64,000 nucleotides of DNA from CAVQCJ01 sp963771835 (GTDB lineage: Bacteria; Actinomycetota; Actinomycetes; Prado026). Location of the stretch: the NCBI GenBank assembly GCA_963771835.1, contig CAVYVA010000002.1:186001-250000 (forward strand). Direction: 5' to 3'. Below the pieces are notes generated by a model. That model saw nothing but the letters and a program-made list of their open reading frames with translations. It was not told where the DNA came from and did not search any database. A program made the position numbers and the translations under genes. Each line of letters opens with the position of its first letter. The stretch's first letter is position 1. Positions 15,122 to 24,381 of this stretch are shown here, piece after piece.

Positions 15122-16243
15122 TCAGCGGCCGTTGAAGGCGTCGCGCAGCCGGGAGAACAGGCTCTGCTGGCCTGGTGCGAACTGCCCGACCGGACGCTCC
15201 TCGCCGCGCAGCGCCGCGAGCCGCCGCAGCAGCTCCTCCTGCTCGTCGTCCAGCTTCGTCGGCGTCTGCACCTCGACGTGGACGAACAGGTCGCCACGTC
15301 CGCCGGCCCGCAGGTGCCCGACCCCCTTGCCCCGCAGCGGGATCTCCTGGCCGGACTGCGTCCCGGGCCGGACGTCCACCGTCTCGACCCCGTCCAGCGT
15401 CTCCAGCTCGACCGAGGTCCCCAGGGCGGCGGCGGTCATCGGCACCGGGAGCATGACGTGCAGGTCGTCGCCGCGGCGGACGAACAGCGGGTGCGGCTTC
15501 TCGACCACCTCGACGTACAGGTCCCCGGGCGGACCGCCACCGGGACCCACCTCGCCCTCGCCGGTCAGCTGGATGCGCGTGCCGGTGTCGACGCCGGCCG
15601 GGATCCGCACGTCCAGCGAGCGGCGGGTCCGGACCCGCCCGTCGCCCGAGCACTCCGGGCACGGGTTCTTGATCACCGTGCCGAACCCGCCGCACTGCGG
15701 ACACGGCCGGGACGTCATCACCTGGCCGAGGAAGGAGCGCTGCACCTGCTGGATGTCGCCGCGCCCGTGGCACATGTCGCAGGTCGTCGGCGCGGTCCCG
15801 GGGGCGGTGCCGCCGCCCGAGCAGCTCGGGCACACGACGGCGGTGTCCACCTGCAGGTCCCGGGTCGACCCGAACGCCGCCTCGGCCAGCTCGATCTCGA
15901 TCCGGATCAGCGCATCCTGGCCACGCCGCCTGCGCTGCCGCGGTCCGCGGGTGGCCGTACCGCCGAAGAACGCGTCCATGATGTCGCCGAACCCGAACCC
16001 GGCCCCGCCGGCCGCGAAACCGCCGTTGGAGAACGGGTCGCCGCCGAGGTCGTACCGCTCCCGCTTGGCCGGGTCGGACAGCACCTCGTACGCCGCGGTG
16101 ACCTCCTTGAACCGGTCCTGTGTCGCCGGGTCGGGGTTCACGTCCGGGTGCAGCTCACGGGCGAGCCGACGGTAGGCGCGCTTGATCTCGTCCTGGCCGG
16201 CGTCGCGGCCGACGCCCAACAGCTCGTAGAGGTCGGTCGCCAC
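15122..16243 (-). CDS. dnaJ: Molecular chaperone DnaJ (DnaJ2 type)
   Basis: Hsp40 co-chaperone that stimulates DnaK ATPase. The J domain (residues 1-66) contains the H-P-D tripeptide. A Gly/Phe region (FSNGGFAAGGAGFGFG) follows, then four zinc-finger repeats (CPSCSGGG, CDMCHGRG, CPQCGGFG, CPECSGDG), then the C-terminal peptide-binding domains. 373 residues. The GTG start at 16243 overlaps the hrcA stop by one base (TAGTG), so it is coupled to hrcA and falls under the CIRCE operator. Confidence 0.97.
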   Translation of the reverse strand: MATDLYELLGVGRDAGQDEIKRAYRRLARELHPDVNPDPATQDRFKEVTAAYEVLSDPAKRERYDLGGDPFSNGGFAAGGAGFGFGDIMDAFFGGTATRGPRQRRRRGQDALIRIEIELAEAAFGSTRDLQVDTAVVCPSCSGGGTAPGTAPTTCDMCHGRGDIQQVQRSFLGQVMTSRPCPQCGGFGTVIKNPCPECSGDGRVRTRRSLDVRIPAGVDTGTRIQLTGEGEVGPGGGPPGDLYVEVVEKPHPLFVRRGDDLHVMLPVPMTAAALGTSVELETLDGVETVDVRPGTQSGQEIPLRGKGVGHLRAGGRGDLFVHVEVQTPTKLDDEQEELLRRLAALRGEERPVGQFAPGQQSLFSRLRDAFNGR

Positions 16244-17259
16244 TAGGACTCCGTCACGATCCGGCCCACATAGCGGGCGACCGCCTGCACGGCCCTGATC
16301 GTGCCCGGGTAGTCCATCCGGGTGGGTCCGACGACGCCCAGCCGGGCCACCGTCTCCTCCTCGCCGTAGCCCACGGTGACCACCGACGTGCCGCTCAGGC
16401 CCTCGAAGGAGTTCTCGTGGCCGATGCGCACGCTGACCTCGTCGGGGCCGCTGGCCTCGCCGAGCAGCCGCATCAGCACGACCTGCTCCTCGAGCGCCTC
16501 GAGCACCGGCTGCACCGTCGCCGGGAAGTCCTGGCCGAACCGGGTGAGGTTCGCCGTGCCGCCCAGGACCACCCGCTCCTCGCTGTCCTCGACCAGCGTC
16601 TCGACCAGGGTCGCGACGACGGCGGCGACGGTCGCTCGGTCGGTGAGCGCGAAGGCGGCGGGCAGCTCGTCGACCACGTCGGCGACCTCGGTCAGCCGGC
16701 GGCCCACCGCGAGGGCGTTGACGCGGGCCCGCAGGTCACCGAGCAGCGCGTCGTCGACCGGGCCCGGACAGTCCACCACCCGCTGCTCCACCCGGCCGGT
16801 GTTGGTGATCACGACCAGCATGATGCGGTTCGGCGGCATCGCGATGACCTCGACGTGCCGGAGCGTCGAACGGCTCAGGCTCGGGTACTGCACGACGGCG
16901 ACCTGACGCGTCACCTGCGCGAGCAGCCGGACGGTGCGGGACACGATGTCGTCCAGGTCGACCGCGCCCTCGAGGAACGTCGCGATCGCGCGGCGCTCGG
17001 CCGGCGACAACGGCTTGACCGCTGCCAGCCGGTCCACGAACAGGCGGTACCCCTTGTCGGTCGGGATCCGCCCGGCACTCGTGTGCGGCTGGGCGATGAG
17101 ACCGTCCTCCTCGAGCGCCGCCATGTCGTTGCGGATCGTGGCCGGCGAGACACCGAGCCGGTGCCGCTCGACCAAGGCCCTCGACCCCACCGGCTCCTGG
17201 GTCGCGACGTAGTCCTCGACGATCGCGCGCAGCACCGCCAGCCTGCGGTCGTCGCTCAT
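16243..17259 (-). CDS. hrcA: Heat-inducible transcription repressor HrcA
   Basis: Repressor that binds CIRCE operators and controls chaperone genes. The N-terminal winged helix (RRLAVLRAIVEDYVATQEPVGSRAL ... GVSPATIRNDMAALEEDGLI) is followed by QPHTSAGRIPTDKGYR and the C-terminal dimerisation/GAF-like domain. ATG 17259 (338 residues) is preferred because GGAGG lies 5 bases upstream. A CIRCE element is 21 bases upstream, consistent with autoregulation of hrcA-dnaJ. Confidence 0.96.
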   Translation of the reverse strand: MSDDRRLAVLRAIVEDYVATQEPVGSRALVERHRLGVSPATIRNDMAALEEDGLIAQPHTSAGRIPTDKGYRLFVDRLAAVKPLSPAERRAIATFLEGAVDLDDIVSRTVRLLAQVTRQVAVVQYPSLSRSTLRHVEVIAMPPNRIMLVVITNTGRVEQRVVDCPGPVDDALLGDLRARVNALAVGRRLTEVADVVDELPAAFALTDRATVAAVVATLVETLVEDSEERVVLGGTANLTRFGQDFPATVQPVLEALEEQVVLMRLLGEASGPDEVSVRIGHENSFEGLSGTSVVTVGYGEEETVARLGVVGPTRMDYPGTIRAVQAVARYVGRIVTES

Positions 17260-17279
17260 CGCCACCTCCAGCCGCGACG

Positions 17280-17306
17280 CTGGCACTCACCCAGCGTGAG
17301 TGCCAA
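17280..17306 (-). promoter_or_regulatory. CIRCE operator
   Basis: Inverted repeat TTGGCACTC-N9-GAGTGCCAG on the minus strand, matching the CIRCE consensus (TTAGCACTC-N9-GAGTGCTAA) in both arms and in spacer length. It lies just upstream of hrcA and within 30 bases of the divergent NmrA-like gene start, so HrcA might affect that gene too. Confidence 0.93.
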
Positions 17307-17334
17307 GTGTACGGGGCGCGGGCATCATGGACCC

Positions 17335-18225
17335 ATGCCAGGCAAACGGGGTGTCGCCGGGGCCGTCCCGTTCGGCGTGACGGGGGCCACCGGGCACATC
17401 GGTGCGGGCGTGGCGCACCGGCTCGCGGCCGCGGGGGTCCGGCAGCGGCTGGTCGTCCGGGACCCACGGCGGGCACCCACGCTGCCCGGCGCCACGGTGG
17501 CCCAGGCGCAGTATCGGGACGGGGACGCCATGCGCGCCGCGCTGACCGGCGTGGACACCCTGCTGCTGGTCTCGGCCGCCGAGTCGGCCGACCGGGTCAC
17601 CGAGCACCTGACCGCCGTCGAGGCGGCCCGGCGGGCGGGGGTGCGGAGGGTCGTCTACACCTCGTTCCTCGGCGCGGGACCGCAGAGCACGTTCACGCTC
17701 GCCCGGCAGCACTGGACCACGGAGGAGGCGCTGCGGGCCAGCGCGATGGCGGTGACGTTCCTGCGGGACTCGATGTACGCCGACTTCATCCCTTTCATGG
17801 CCTCCGGCGAAGACCGGACGATCCGGGGTCCGGCCGGGGACGGCCGGGTGGCAACGGTGGCCCGGGACGACGTCTGCGACGTCGCGGCCGCCGTGCTGCT
17901 CGCCGACGGTACGCACGACGGCCGGACGTACGACCTCACCGGACCGCAGGCCGTGACGATGCAGGAGGCCGCCGACCTCCTGACCGAGGTCACCGGCCGG
18001 CCGGTCGGGTACGTCGCCGAGACGCTCGAGGAGGCGTACCGGTCGCGGGAGAAGTACGGTGCGCCGAGCTGGGAGGTCGAAGGCTGGGTCACGTCGTACG
18101 CGGCCGTCGCGGCCGGCGAGCTGGCGGTGGTCAGCCGCGACGTCGAGACGATCTCCGGCCACCCGGCCACCGGACTGCGGGACCTGTTCGCCCGGCACCC
18201 GGAGCTGTACGCGCACCTGGTCTGA
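17335..18225 (+). CDS. NAD(P)-binding NmrA/SDR-like protein
   Basis: Atypical short-chain dehydrogenase of the NmrA/quinone-reductase-2 group. A Rossmann nucleotide loop, G-A-T-G-H-I-G, lies near residues 19-25; downstream are RLVVRDPRRAP, VDTLLLVSAAES, GVRRVVYTSFLGAGP and FLRDSMYADF. The usual catalytic Tyr-x-x-x-Lys is not evident, as in NmrA-type redox sensors. 296 residues from ATG 17335; no clear ribosome site, so a leaderless start is possible. Divergent from hrcA, with the CIRCE between. Confidence 0.85.
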   Translation: MPGKRGVAGAVPFGVTGATGHIGAGVAHRLAAAGVRQRLVVRDPRRAPTLPGATVAQAQYRDGDAMRAALTGVDTLLLVSAAESADRVTEHLTAVEAARRAGVRRVVYTSFLGAGPQSTFTLARQHWTTEEALRASAMAVTFLRDSMYADFIPFMASGEDRTIRGPAGDGRVATVARDDVCDVAAAVLLADGTHDGRTYDLTGPQAVTMQEAADLLTEVTGRPVGYVAETLEEAYRSREKYGAPSWEVEGWVTSYAAVAAGELAVVSRDVETISGHPATGLRDLFARHPELYAHLV

Positions 18226-18359
18226 GGTGCGCCCGGTGAGGCGCGTACGGCTGCGTCCCGCCGCGGCCGTCGCGACCCCCCGCCCCGGCGAGCCACGGTC
18301 GGCCCGCTGCCGCGCGCGGGTAGCGTGCTGGGACCACGTTCGGTCGCCCGGGAGGTGCC

Positions 18360-19594
18360 ATGAGCGAGCCGGCACCTGGCCCGGTCCCCAAGTACTGGCA
18401 GCAGCGTCGTCCCCCTCGGTGGCTGCCGCGCGCGGCGCTGGTCGCCGCGGTCGTCTTCCTGGCCGTCCAGGTCAGCTGGGGCATCGTCACCCAGCTCAAG
18501 GACCTCCTGGTGATCCTGCTCGCGGCGCTGTTCGTGGCGTTCGCCATCGAGCCCGGCGTGGACTTCCTGGCCAGGCACGGGATCAGGCGCGGCGCCGGGA
18601 CCGGGCTGATCTACCTGTCGATCGTGCTGGCCTTCGTCGCTATGGGCTACCTCATGGGCGGCCTGATCGTCGACCAGGTCGCCCAGCTGGCGAAGTCGTT
18701 GCCGAACAACGTCAGCTCGCTGGCGACGTTCCTGCACGACAAGCTGCACCTGAACCTGCAGGACGAGCTGGACAAGCTCAAGAACAACCTCGGGACGGTC
18801 GGCGGCGTGGTCGCCTCGAACGCCCTCGGCATCGGGGCGACCATCGTCAGCTCGATCTTCGGTCTGCTGACGGTGGCGCTGTTCGCGTTCTACTTCGCCG
18901 CCGAGGGCCCGCAGTTCCGCCGCGGCGTGTGCTCGGTGCTGCCGCCCAAGCGCCAGCACCTCGTCCTGCAGGTGTGGGAGCTGGCGATCGCGAAGACCGC
19001 GGGATACCTGTACTCGCGGCTGCTGCTCGCCGGGGTCTCGGCGGTGGCGCACGGGGTGTTCTTCGCGGCGATCGGCCTGCCGTACGCCGCGACGATGGGG
19101 TTGTTCGTCGGTCTGGTCGGGCAGTTCATCCCGACCGTCGGCACGTACATCGGGGCGGCGCTGCCGGTGCTGGTCGCGCTGAGCCTGAGCCCGACGAAGG
19201 CGTTGCTGGTCATCATCTTCGCCGTGCTCTACCAGCAGGTCGAGAACTACGTGCTGACGCCGCCGCTGTCGGCACGCACGATGGAGCTGCACCCGGCGGT
19301 CGCGTTCGGGGCGGTCCTCGTCGGCGTGACCCTGCTCGGCCCGATCGGCGCGCTGCTCGCGCTGCCGATCACCGCGACGGTGCAGGCGGTGGTGAGCAGC
19401 TACGTGCAACGGCACGAGCTCGTCGACTCCGACCTGCTCAAGGAGCCGATGTCCGCGAAGCAGCAGGCCAGGGCGGACGCCGAGGACGAGCTGGAGGACG
19501 AGGCCGAGGTCGACGGCGAGGTCGACGACGAGGTCGACGAGGTCGACGGGACGGCGAGGGTGACGAGCCGGTGCCCGAGCCGGCCAACGGCTGA
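18360..19594 (+). CDS. AI-2E/PerM family transporter (frameshift near the 3' end)
   Basis: Polytopic membrane protein of the UPF0118/AI-2E exporter family, with about seven to eight segments and the family pattern PYAATMGLFVGLVGQFIPTVGTYIGAALPVLVAL and LYQQVENYVLTPPLSARTM. The C-terminal tail is acidic (EDELEDEAEVDGEVDDEVDEVDG). The frame breaks at a GGG run (19548-19550). With one more base the tail continues DGEGDEPVPEPANG and stops at TGA 19592-19594, overlapping the next ATG (TGATG), which strongly supports that correction. As written it would read on without sense into the next gene. Confidence 0.87.
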
Positions 19595-20422
19595 TGCGGG
19601 ACTACGGGCCGGACATCCTCGCCTCGTTCAAGCCCCGGCCCGGTCCGGCGCCCGAGGTCCCGGTCGAGGTCGACCTCGTCGTCGAGTGCGCGTCGACCGG
19701 CTTCTGCGGAGCCGTCGTGCGGGTGGGCAAGGACCATGTCGAGCTCGAGGACCGGCACGGCACCCGGCGTTCGTTCGCGCTCGCGCCCTCGGCGTTCCTG
19801 CTCGAGGGACGCCCGGTGACGCTCGTCCGGGCGACGCCGGTCGCCGGTGCGGCCCGTCCCGGCCGGTCCGCGTCGGGGTCGGTCGCCGTGCTCGGGGCCC
19901 GCGCCCAGGTGGCCCGGGCGAGCCGGCTGTACGTCGAGGGCAGGCACGACGCCGAGCTCGTGGAGAAGGTCTGGGGCCACGACCTGCGGCTCGCCGGCGT
20001 GGTCGTCGAACAGCTGGACGGGGTCGACGTGCTGCCCGACGCGGTCGCCTCCTTCGGTCCCGGCCCCGGGCGTCGCCTCGGCGTGCTCGTCGACCATCTG
20101 GTGCCGGGCAGCAAGGAGACTCGGACAGCCGCGCAGGTCGCCGGCCCGCACGTGCTCGTCGTCGGGCATCCGTACGTGGACATCTGGCAGGCCGTGCGTC
20201 CCGGAGCGGTCGGCCTCGACGCGTGGCCGGACATCCCGCGCGGACGCCCGTGGAAGGAAGGCGTCTGCGCGGCCGCTGGGCTGGCCGCATGCCGACCAGG
20301 CCGACCTCGCGGCCGCCTGGCAGCGGGTCCTCGCCGCAGTGTCCACGTACGCGGACCTCGAGCCGGCGTTGCTCGGGCGGGTCGAAGAGCTCATCGACTT
20401 CGTCACCGCCGGCGACCCCTGA
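19594..20422 (+). CDS. DUF3097 family protein (frameshift)
   Basis: Conserved actinobacterial protein of unknown biochemical role, regularly found beside hemW. Recognisable stretches are ASRLYVEGRHDAELVEKVWG, a TOPRIM-like core with VLVDHLVPGSKE, HVLVVGHPYVDIWQAV and DIPRGRPWKEGVC. The frame shifts at about 20275 (one extra base in GCGGCCGCTGGG). The other frame continues LGWPHADQADLAAAWQRVL... STYADLEPALLGRVEELIDFVT, the family C-terminus. About 275 residues when corrected. The start overlaps the upstream stop; it converges on hemW with 2 bases between. Confidence 0.85.
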
Positions 20423-20424
20423 CC

Positions 20425-21662
20425 TCAGTCGAGCAGGTCACGGACGACGGCGTCGGCCAGCAGGCGGCCGCGCAGTGTCAGCACCAGCCGGTCGGCGCGC
20501 AGCGCGGACGCCTCGAGCAGGCCGTCCTGCGCGAGCCTCGCGGCGGCCGGCGCGGCGGCGCGTCCGACCGCGCCGACCGGCAGGCCCTCGGCCAGGCGGA
20601 TCCCCAGCATGGTGCGCTCGACCGCACGGTCGGCTTCGCCCAGCAGCTCACGCGCCTGCGCCGGCGAGGTCCCCGCGGCCAGTCGTTCGGCGTACGCGGC
20701 AGGGTGCTTCACGTTCCACCAGCGCACGCCGCCGACGTGGCTGTGCGCCCCGGGTCCGGCGCCCCACCAGTCGTCGCTGCGCCAGTAGCCCAGGTTGTGC
20801 CGGCAGCGTGCCGCGCCGGCACGGGCCCAGTTGCTCACCTCGTACCAGCTGTGGCCCGCGGCGGCGAGCGTCCCGTCGGCCTGCAGGTACCGCTCGGCCA
20901 GCACGTCGTCGTCGGTGGCCGGGACCTCGCCCCGGCGGACCTGGCCGGCCAGCCGGGTGCCCTCCTCGACCACGAGCGCGTAGGCCGAGACGTGATCCGG
21001 CTCCAGGGCGACGGCCGCGTCGAGCGAGGCCTGCCAGTCCGCGCTGCTCTCCCCTGCCGTGCCGTAGATGAGGTCGAGGCTCAGCTGCTCGAAGCCGGCC
21101 GCGCGGGCCTCGGCGACAGCCTCGGTGACGCGTCCGGGGCGATGCGTGCGGTCGAGCGTCGCCAGGACGTGCGGCACCGCGGACTGCATCCCCAGGCTGA
21201 TCCGGGTGAACCCGGCGGATCGCAGCTCGTCGAGGGACCCGGCGGTCACCGAGTCCGGGTTCGCCTCGGTCGTGACCTCGACGCCCGGCGGCCAGCCCGA
21301 ACTCGTCACCGATGGTGCGCAGGATCCTGGCCAGGTCCGCCGACGGCAGCAGGGTCGGCGTCCCGCCGCCGAAGAAGACGGTATGCCACCGGCCGGTGCA
21401 CGTCGCCGAGGACCCGCCGCGCCAGCCGCAGCTCGGCAACCACCTGGTCGGCGTACGTCGCCCGGCTGACTCCGGGGCCCAGCTCGGTGGCGGTGTAGGT
21501 GTTGAAGTCGCAGTACCCGCACCGCGTCGTGCAGAACGGCACGTGCACGTAGACGCCGAACGGCCGCCCCGCGGCCGCGTTGCCGGCGAACTCGGCGGAC
21601 GCGTCGTCCGGGATCGAGCCGTCCGTGGGGACCGGTACGCCGTCAGGCAGGGCTGCGGGCAC
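20425..21662 (-). pseudogene. hemW: HemW-type radical SAM heme chaperone (two frameshifts)
   Basis: Radical SAM protein related to coproporphyrinogen III oxidase, thought to deliver heme. The N-terminal part has VYVHVPFCTTRCGYCDF (CxxxCxxC iron-sulfur site). The frame shifts at about 21383 into VFFGGGTPTLLP, then at about 21285 into PGVEVTTEANPDSVT, and continues cleanly through GMQSAVPHVL, DLIYGTAGES, VSNWARAGAARCRHNLGYW to the stop. All family motifs survive across the three frames, so the gene is probably intact in the organism and the two indels are sequence errors; otherwise it is a recent pseudogene. GTG start at 21662. Confidence 0.85.
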
Positions 21663-21692
21663 GCGGTCAGTCTTGCAGCGTTGCGAATGGGC

Positions 21693-22901
21693 TCACGCCG
21701 CGCGGTGGTAGGCGTGACGTAGCCAGGGTGGTGGGGTGAATTGAGGTTGGCCGTGTTCGTCGATCCGGACGGTCCAGCCGCGGTGGTGGATGGTGTCGTG
21801 GTGATGCCCGCACAACAGCACCAGGTTGGACAGTGCGGTCGGGCCGCCTTGGGACCAGTGGTGGATGTGGTGGGCGTCGGTCCAGGTGTGCGGCCGGTCA
21901 CAGCCGGGGAACGCGCAGCCTTGGTCGCGGTGGACCAGCGCGGTTCGGATCCGGGCCGGCACCGTGCGGGAGCGCCGGCCGATGTCCAGCACCTGCGAGC
22001 GGGAGCCGAGCACGATCGGGATGATCCCGGCGTCGCAGGCCAGCCGGCGCACGGTGCCCGCCGCGATCACGGCGCCATCGTCGCCGCGGCCGGGGAGCCC
22101 GGCCTGCAGCTCGGCGAGGGTGATGGTAACTGCCAGGATGGGCCGGCCCAACCCGGGCGCCGGCTCCGGCTGCGCCACCGCCTGGCGCAGCAGGTCTGCC
22201 AGGGTGTCGTGGCGGCGCCGCCCAGCGGTGCGCTCGTCCGGGCCGGTGTCGGTGCTGGGGCGGGGGGCGGAGCCGGCGTCGATCAGGGCCCGAAGCTGGG
22301 TACCCAGGGCCGGGTCCAGCCAGAACACCCCGTCCACCGACCCGTCGTGGCGGGAGCGCAGGTCCAGGAAGTACCCCGGGTCGGGCTGGTCCCGGTCTTC
22401 GGGCTGGGGGCCGTCAGGGTCCAGCGCGGTGTGCAGGCGCTGGGCCAGGCGGGTCAGCCGGGTCGGGGTGAACCGGCCCGCCTCCGCCACCAGAGTCTGC
22501 TCGGCGGGCTGCAGGGTTGCACCGTCCACGGTCGCCGGGAGGGCGTCCAATGCCTGGGTGATCACCTGCGCCTGCTCGACCGTGATCGCCGCCTCGGCCA
22601 GTGCTCCCGCGGTCTGCGGATGCTCGGTCAACGCCCGGGCGAGCCGGACCTGGCGGCGGGCCGGGCCGTGGTTCCACCGCAGCCGGGCCGTCAGCCACGC
22701 CGCGGTGGTCGGCGCCCCGGCGTCGGGGGCCAGCCCTCGGGCGTCGATCTCGGCCAACCGGCGCAACGCCTGCGCGTTGATCTGGGTGATCAACCGGTAC
22801 AGGTGCTCGGTGTCGGCGATCAGGTCCGAGTCCAGCACAGCGACCAGTGGCTGGTCGGCCAGTGCGCGCACAGCGGCGGGCACCCCGAGGGTGATCGGCA
22901 T
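21693..22901 (-). CDS. DUF222/HNH endonuclease domain protein
   Basis: 402-residue member of the actinobacterial 13E12/DUF222 family, usually present in several copies per genome and possibly mobile. The helical DUF222 region fills residues 25-300 (LYRLITQINAQALRRLAEIDARG, TTAAWLTARL). The C-terminal HNH motif reads GCAFPGCDRPHTWTDAHHI...GGPTALSNLVLLCGHHHDTIHH, with both CxxC-type zinc ligands and HH residues intact, so nuclease activity is possible. Function in the cell is unknown. Just upstream lie two DnaA-box-like sequences. Confidence 0.9.
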   Translation of the reverse strand: MPITLGVPAAVRALADQPLVAVLDSDLIADTEHLYRLITQINAQALRRLAEIDARGLAPDAGAPTTAAWLTARLRWNHGPARRQVRLARALTEHPQTAGALAEAAITVEQAQVITQALDALPATVDGATLQPAEQTLVAEAGRFTPTRLTRLAQRLHTALDPDGPQPEDRDQPDPGYFLDLRSRHDGSVDGVFWLDPALGTQLRALIDAGSAPRPSTDTGPDERTAGRRRHDTLADLLRQAVAQPEPAPGLGRPILAVTITLAELQAGLPGRGDDGAVIAAGTVRRLACDAGIIPIVLGSRSQVLDIGRRSRTVPARIRTALVHRDQGCAFPGCDRPHTWTDAHHIHHWSQGGPTALSNLVLLCGHHHDTIHHRGWTVRIDEHGQPQFTPPPWLRHAYHRAA

Positions 22902-22948
22902 GACAAGATCTTACCCGGCCGTACCGACGCCGAACCGCCGAAAGTCCT

Positions 22949-22989
22949 TTATCCACAACAACTTTCCGCATTCGGTGCGCCCATCCACA
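22949..22989. promoter_or_regulatory. Two DnaA-box-like sequences upstream of the HNH gene
   Basis: A perfect TTATCCACA (22949-22957) and a CATCCACA (22982-22989) lie in the 172-base gap between the divergent HNH gene and a membrane protein gene, in a locally lower-GC patch. No dnaA, dnaN or replication gene is near, so this is not an origin; the boxes may titrate DnaA or belong to the HNH element. Confidence 0.45.
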
Positions 22990-23073
22990 ACGCCCACAGC
23001 CACACCTTCGCCAGCGGGTTGGTGCCATCACCGCGCAGACGCCTGTGGTCGAACACGCACAGGGCCGGGCAGG

Positions 23074-23811
23074 ATGAGCGTCATGCGCCGGACCGCGCCC
23101 CACCGCGACGCTGTCGACCACGGGCTCGCCCACGCGGGCGTCGCCCAGGCGCGGCACCTGGTCGCATCGGTCGAGTCCGCGGCGCTGGCCGGGACCGGCG
23201 CCGCAGTTCTGTTCACCTGCGCGGGGTACCTGCTCGCGCGCCAGCCAGGCATCCTGGGCGAGAGCCCGGACCTGCGCTGGTACACCGACTCGGGGCACCG
23301 GACCAGCGTCGTGGTCGCAGTGAACCTCGCTGCGCTGGGCGTGGTGGCGTTCCTGTGGTTCATGGCCGTGGTCCGTCGCCGGCTCGGCGAGCGCGAGGAC
23401 CAGTTCTTCGCGACCGTGTTCCTCGGCGCCGGCCTGGCGCTCAGTGTGCTCGTCATCGCCGCGGCGGTGGCGGCCGCATTGCCGACACTCGTGGTGTGGC
23501 TCGGCTACCGGGAAGTCCCCGACCGGGACACGGTCACCCTCGCGCACGCGCTCTGGTACGGGCTGTGGGGGATCGGCGGCTCGCGGCTCGTCGGCGTGTT
23601 CATGGCGGCGACCTCGACGGTCGGCCTCCGGTTCGGCGCGTTCCCGCGGTGGCTCGGGGTGTTCGGCATCGTCATGGGTGCCATCCTCGGGCTCACCGGC
23701 GCCTTCGTCGGGCCCCTCGACATCTTGTTCCCCCTGTGGCTCCTCGTGGTGAGCCTCACGCTGCTCGTCACCGGGCGCGCGCGCCGGCGGTCGGTTCCGG
23801 ACGGCGCCTGA
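23074..23811 (+). CDS. Polytopic membrane protein of unknown function
   Basis: 245-residue integral membrane protein with about six hydrophobic segments: AALAGTGAAVLFTCAGYLLA, VVVAVNLAALGVVAFLWFMAVV, FFATVFLGAGLALSVLVIAAAVAAAL, LWYGLWGIGGSRLVGVFMAAT, WLGVFGIVMGAILGLTGAFVG and LFPLWLLVVSLTLLVTG. ATG at 23074 or 23083. I do not recognise a family with confidence. It is divergent from the HNH gene and convergent with the metallo-hydrolase. Confidence 0.8.
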   Translation: MSVMRRTAPHRDAVDHGLAHAGVAQARHLVASVESAALAGTGAAVLFTCAGYLLARQPGILGESPDLRWYTDSGHRTSVVVAVNLAALGVVAFLWFMAVVRRRLGEREDQFFATVFLGAGLALSVLVIAAAVAAALPTLVVWLGYREVPDRDTVTLAHALWYGLWGIGGSRLVGVFMAATSTVGLRFGAFPRWLGVFGIVMGAILGLTGAFVGPLDILFPLWLLVVSLTLLVTGRARRRSVPDGA

Positions 23812-23817
23812 CCGCGT

Positions 23818-24381
23818 CTACAGCGGCGTGGTCGTGTCAGGGACGAAGGCCGGGCCGTGCCCGGGGACCACCAGCACCGGCGCCAGCCCCAGCACGCGTG
23901 CGCGGGACGCGCGGAGCACGTCGGCGTCGGGCGCGTAGGGGTCCTCCAGCGGACCCGCCGAGCTCCACCACAGGTGCGTGCAGACGACCAGCCCGGCCTC
24001 GGTCATCACCGCGGTGGTGATGTCCTGCGGGGTGTGGCCGGGCGTCTCCAGCAGCCACACCGACTCGGCCAGGTGGAAGCCCTCGGCCTCCCGGTCGTCC
24101 CACACGTCGTCGGTGTAGATCGCCTGGTGGTCGTGGAAGTGCGCCGCCGGGAACAGCGCCGCGTTGAGCGTGTGGTCGGGATGGTGGTGACTGAACACGA
24201 CGTCGGTGACCGACTCCGGCGCGACGCCGAGCGCGGCCAACGGCCCCAGGATGACCGACCGCGACGCGACCATGCCCGGGTCGACGACCACCACCGCGTC
24301 ACCGTCGCGCACGAGCACGACCGAGGAGGCGACGCGGTCGTCCGCGTAGCCCTCGGCCAGCACGTCGAGGCGGGCCGTCAC
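23818..24381 (-). CDS. Metallo-beta-lactamase fold hydrolase (MBLAC1-like)
   Basis: 187-residue MBL-fold hydrolase. The metal motif HHHPDH (about residues 68-73), the D of TPGHTPQD, H of CTHLWW and H of VPGHGPAF make a complete dinuclear site. It is short, as in the MBLAC1-like group. The GTG start at 24381 overlaps the acyl-CoA ligase stop as GTGA, so it is translated from the same mRNA. It might hydrolyse a thioester or nucleic-acid substrate; the exact substrate cannot be told. Confidence 0.88.
   Translation of the reverse strand: MTARLDVLAEGYADDRVASSVVLVRDGDAVVVVDPGMVASRSVILGPLAALGVAPESVTDVVFSHHHPDHTLNAALFPAAHFHDHQAIYTDDVWDDREAEGFHLAESVWLLETPGHTPQDITTAVMTEAGLVVCTHLWWSSAGPLEDPYAPDADVLRASRARVLGLAPVLVVPGHGPAFVPDTTTPL

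Noticed and set aside
22902..23073. Chromosomal replication origin suggested by DnaA boxes
   Set aside because: Only two boxes, no dnaA/dnaN/gyrB neighbourhood and no clear AT-rich unwinding region.
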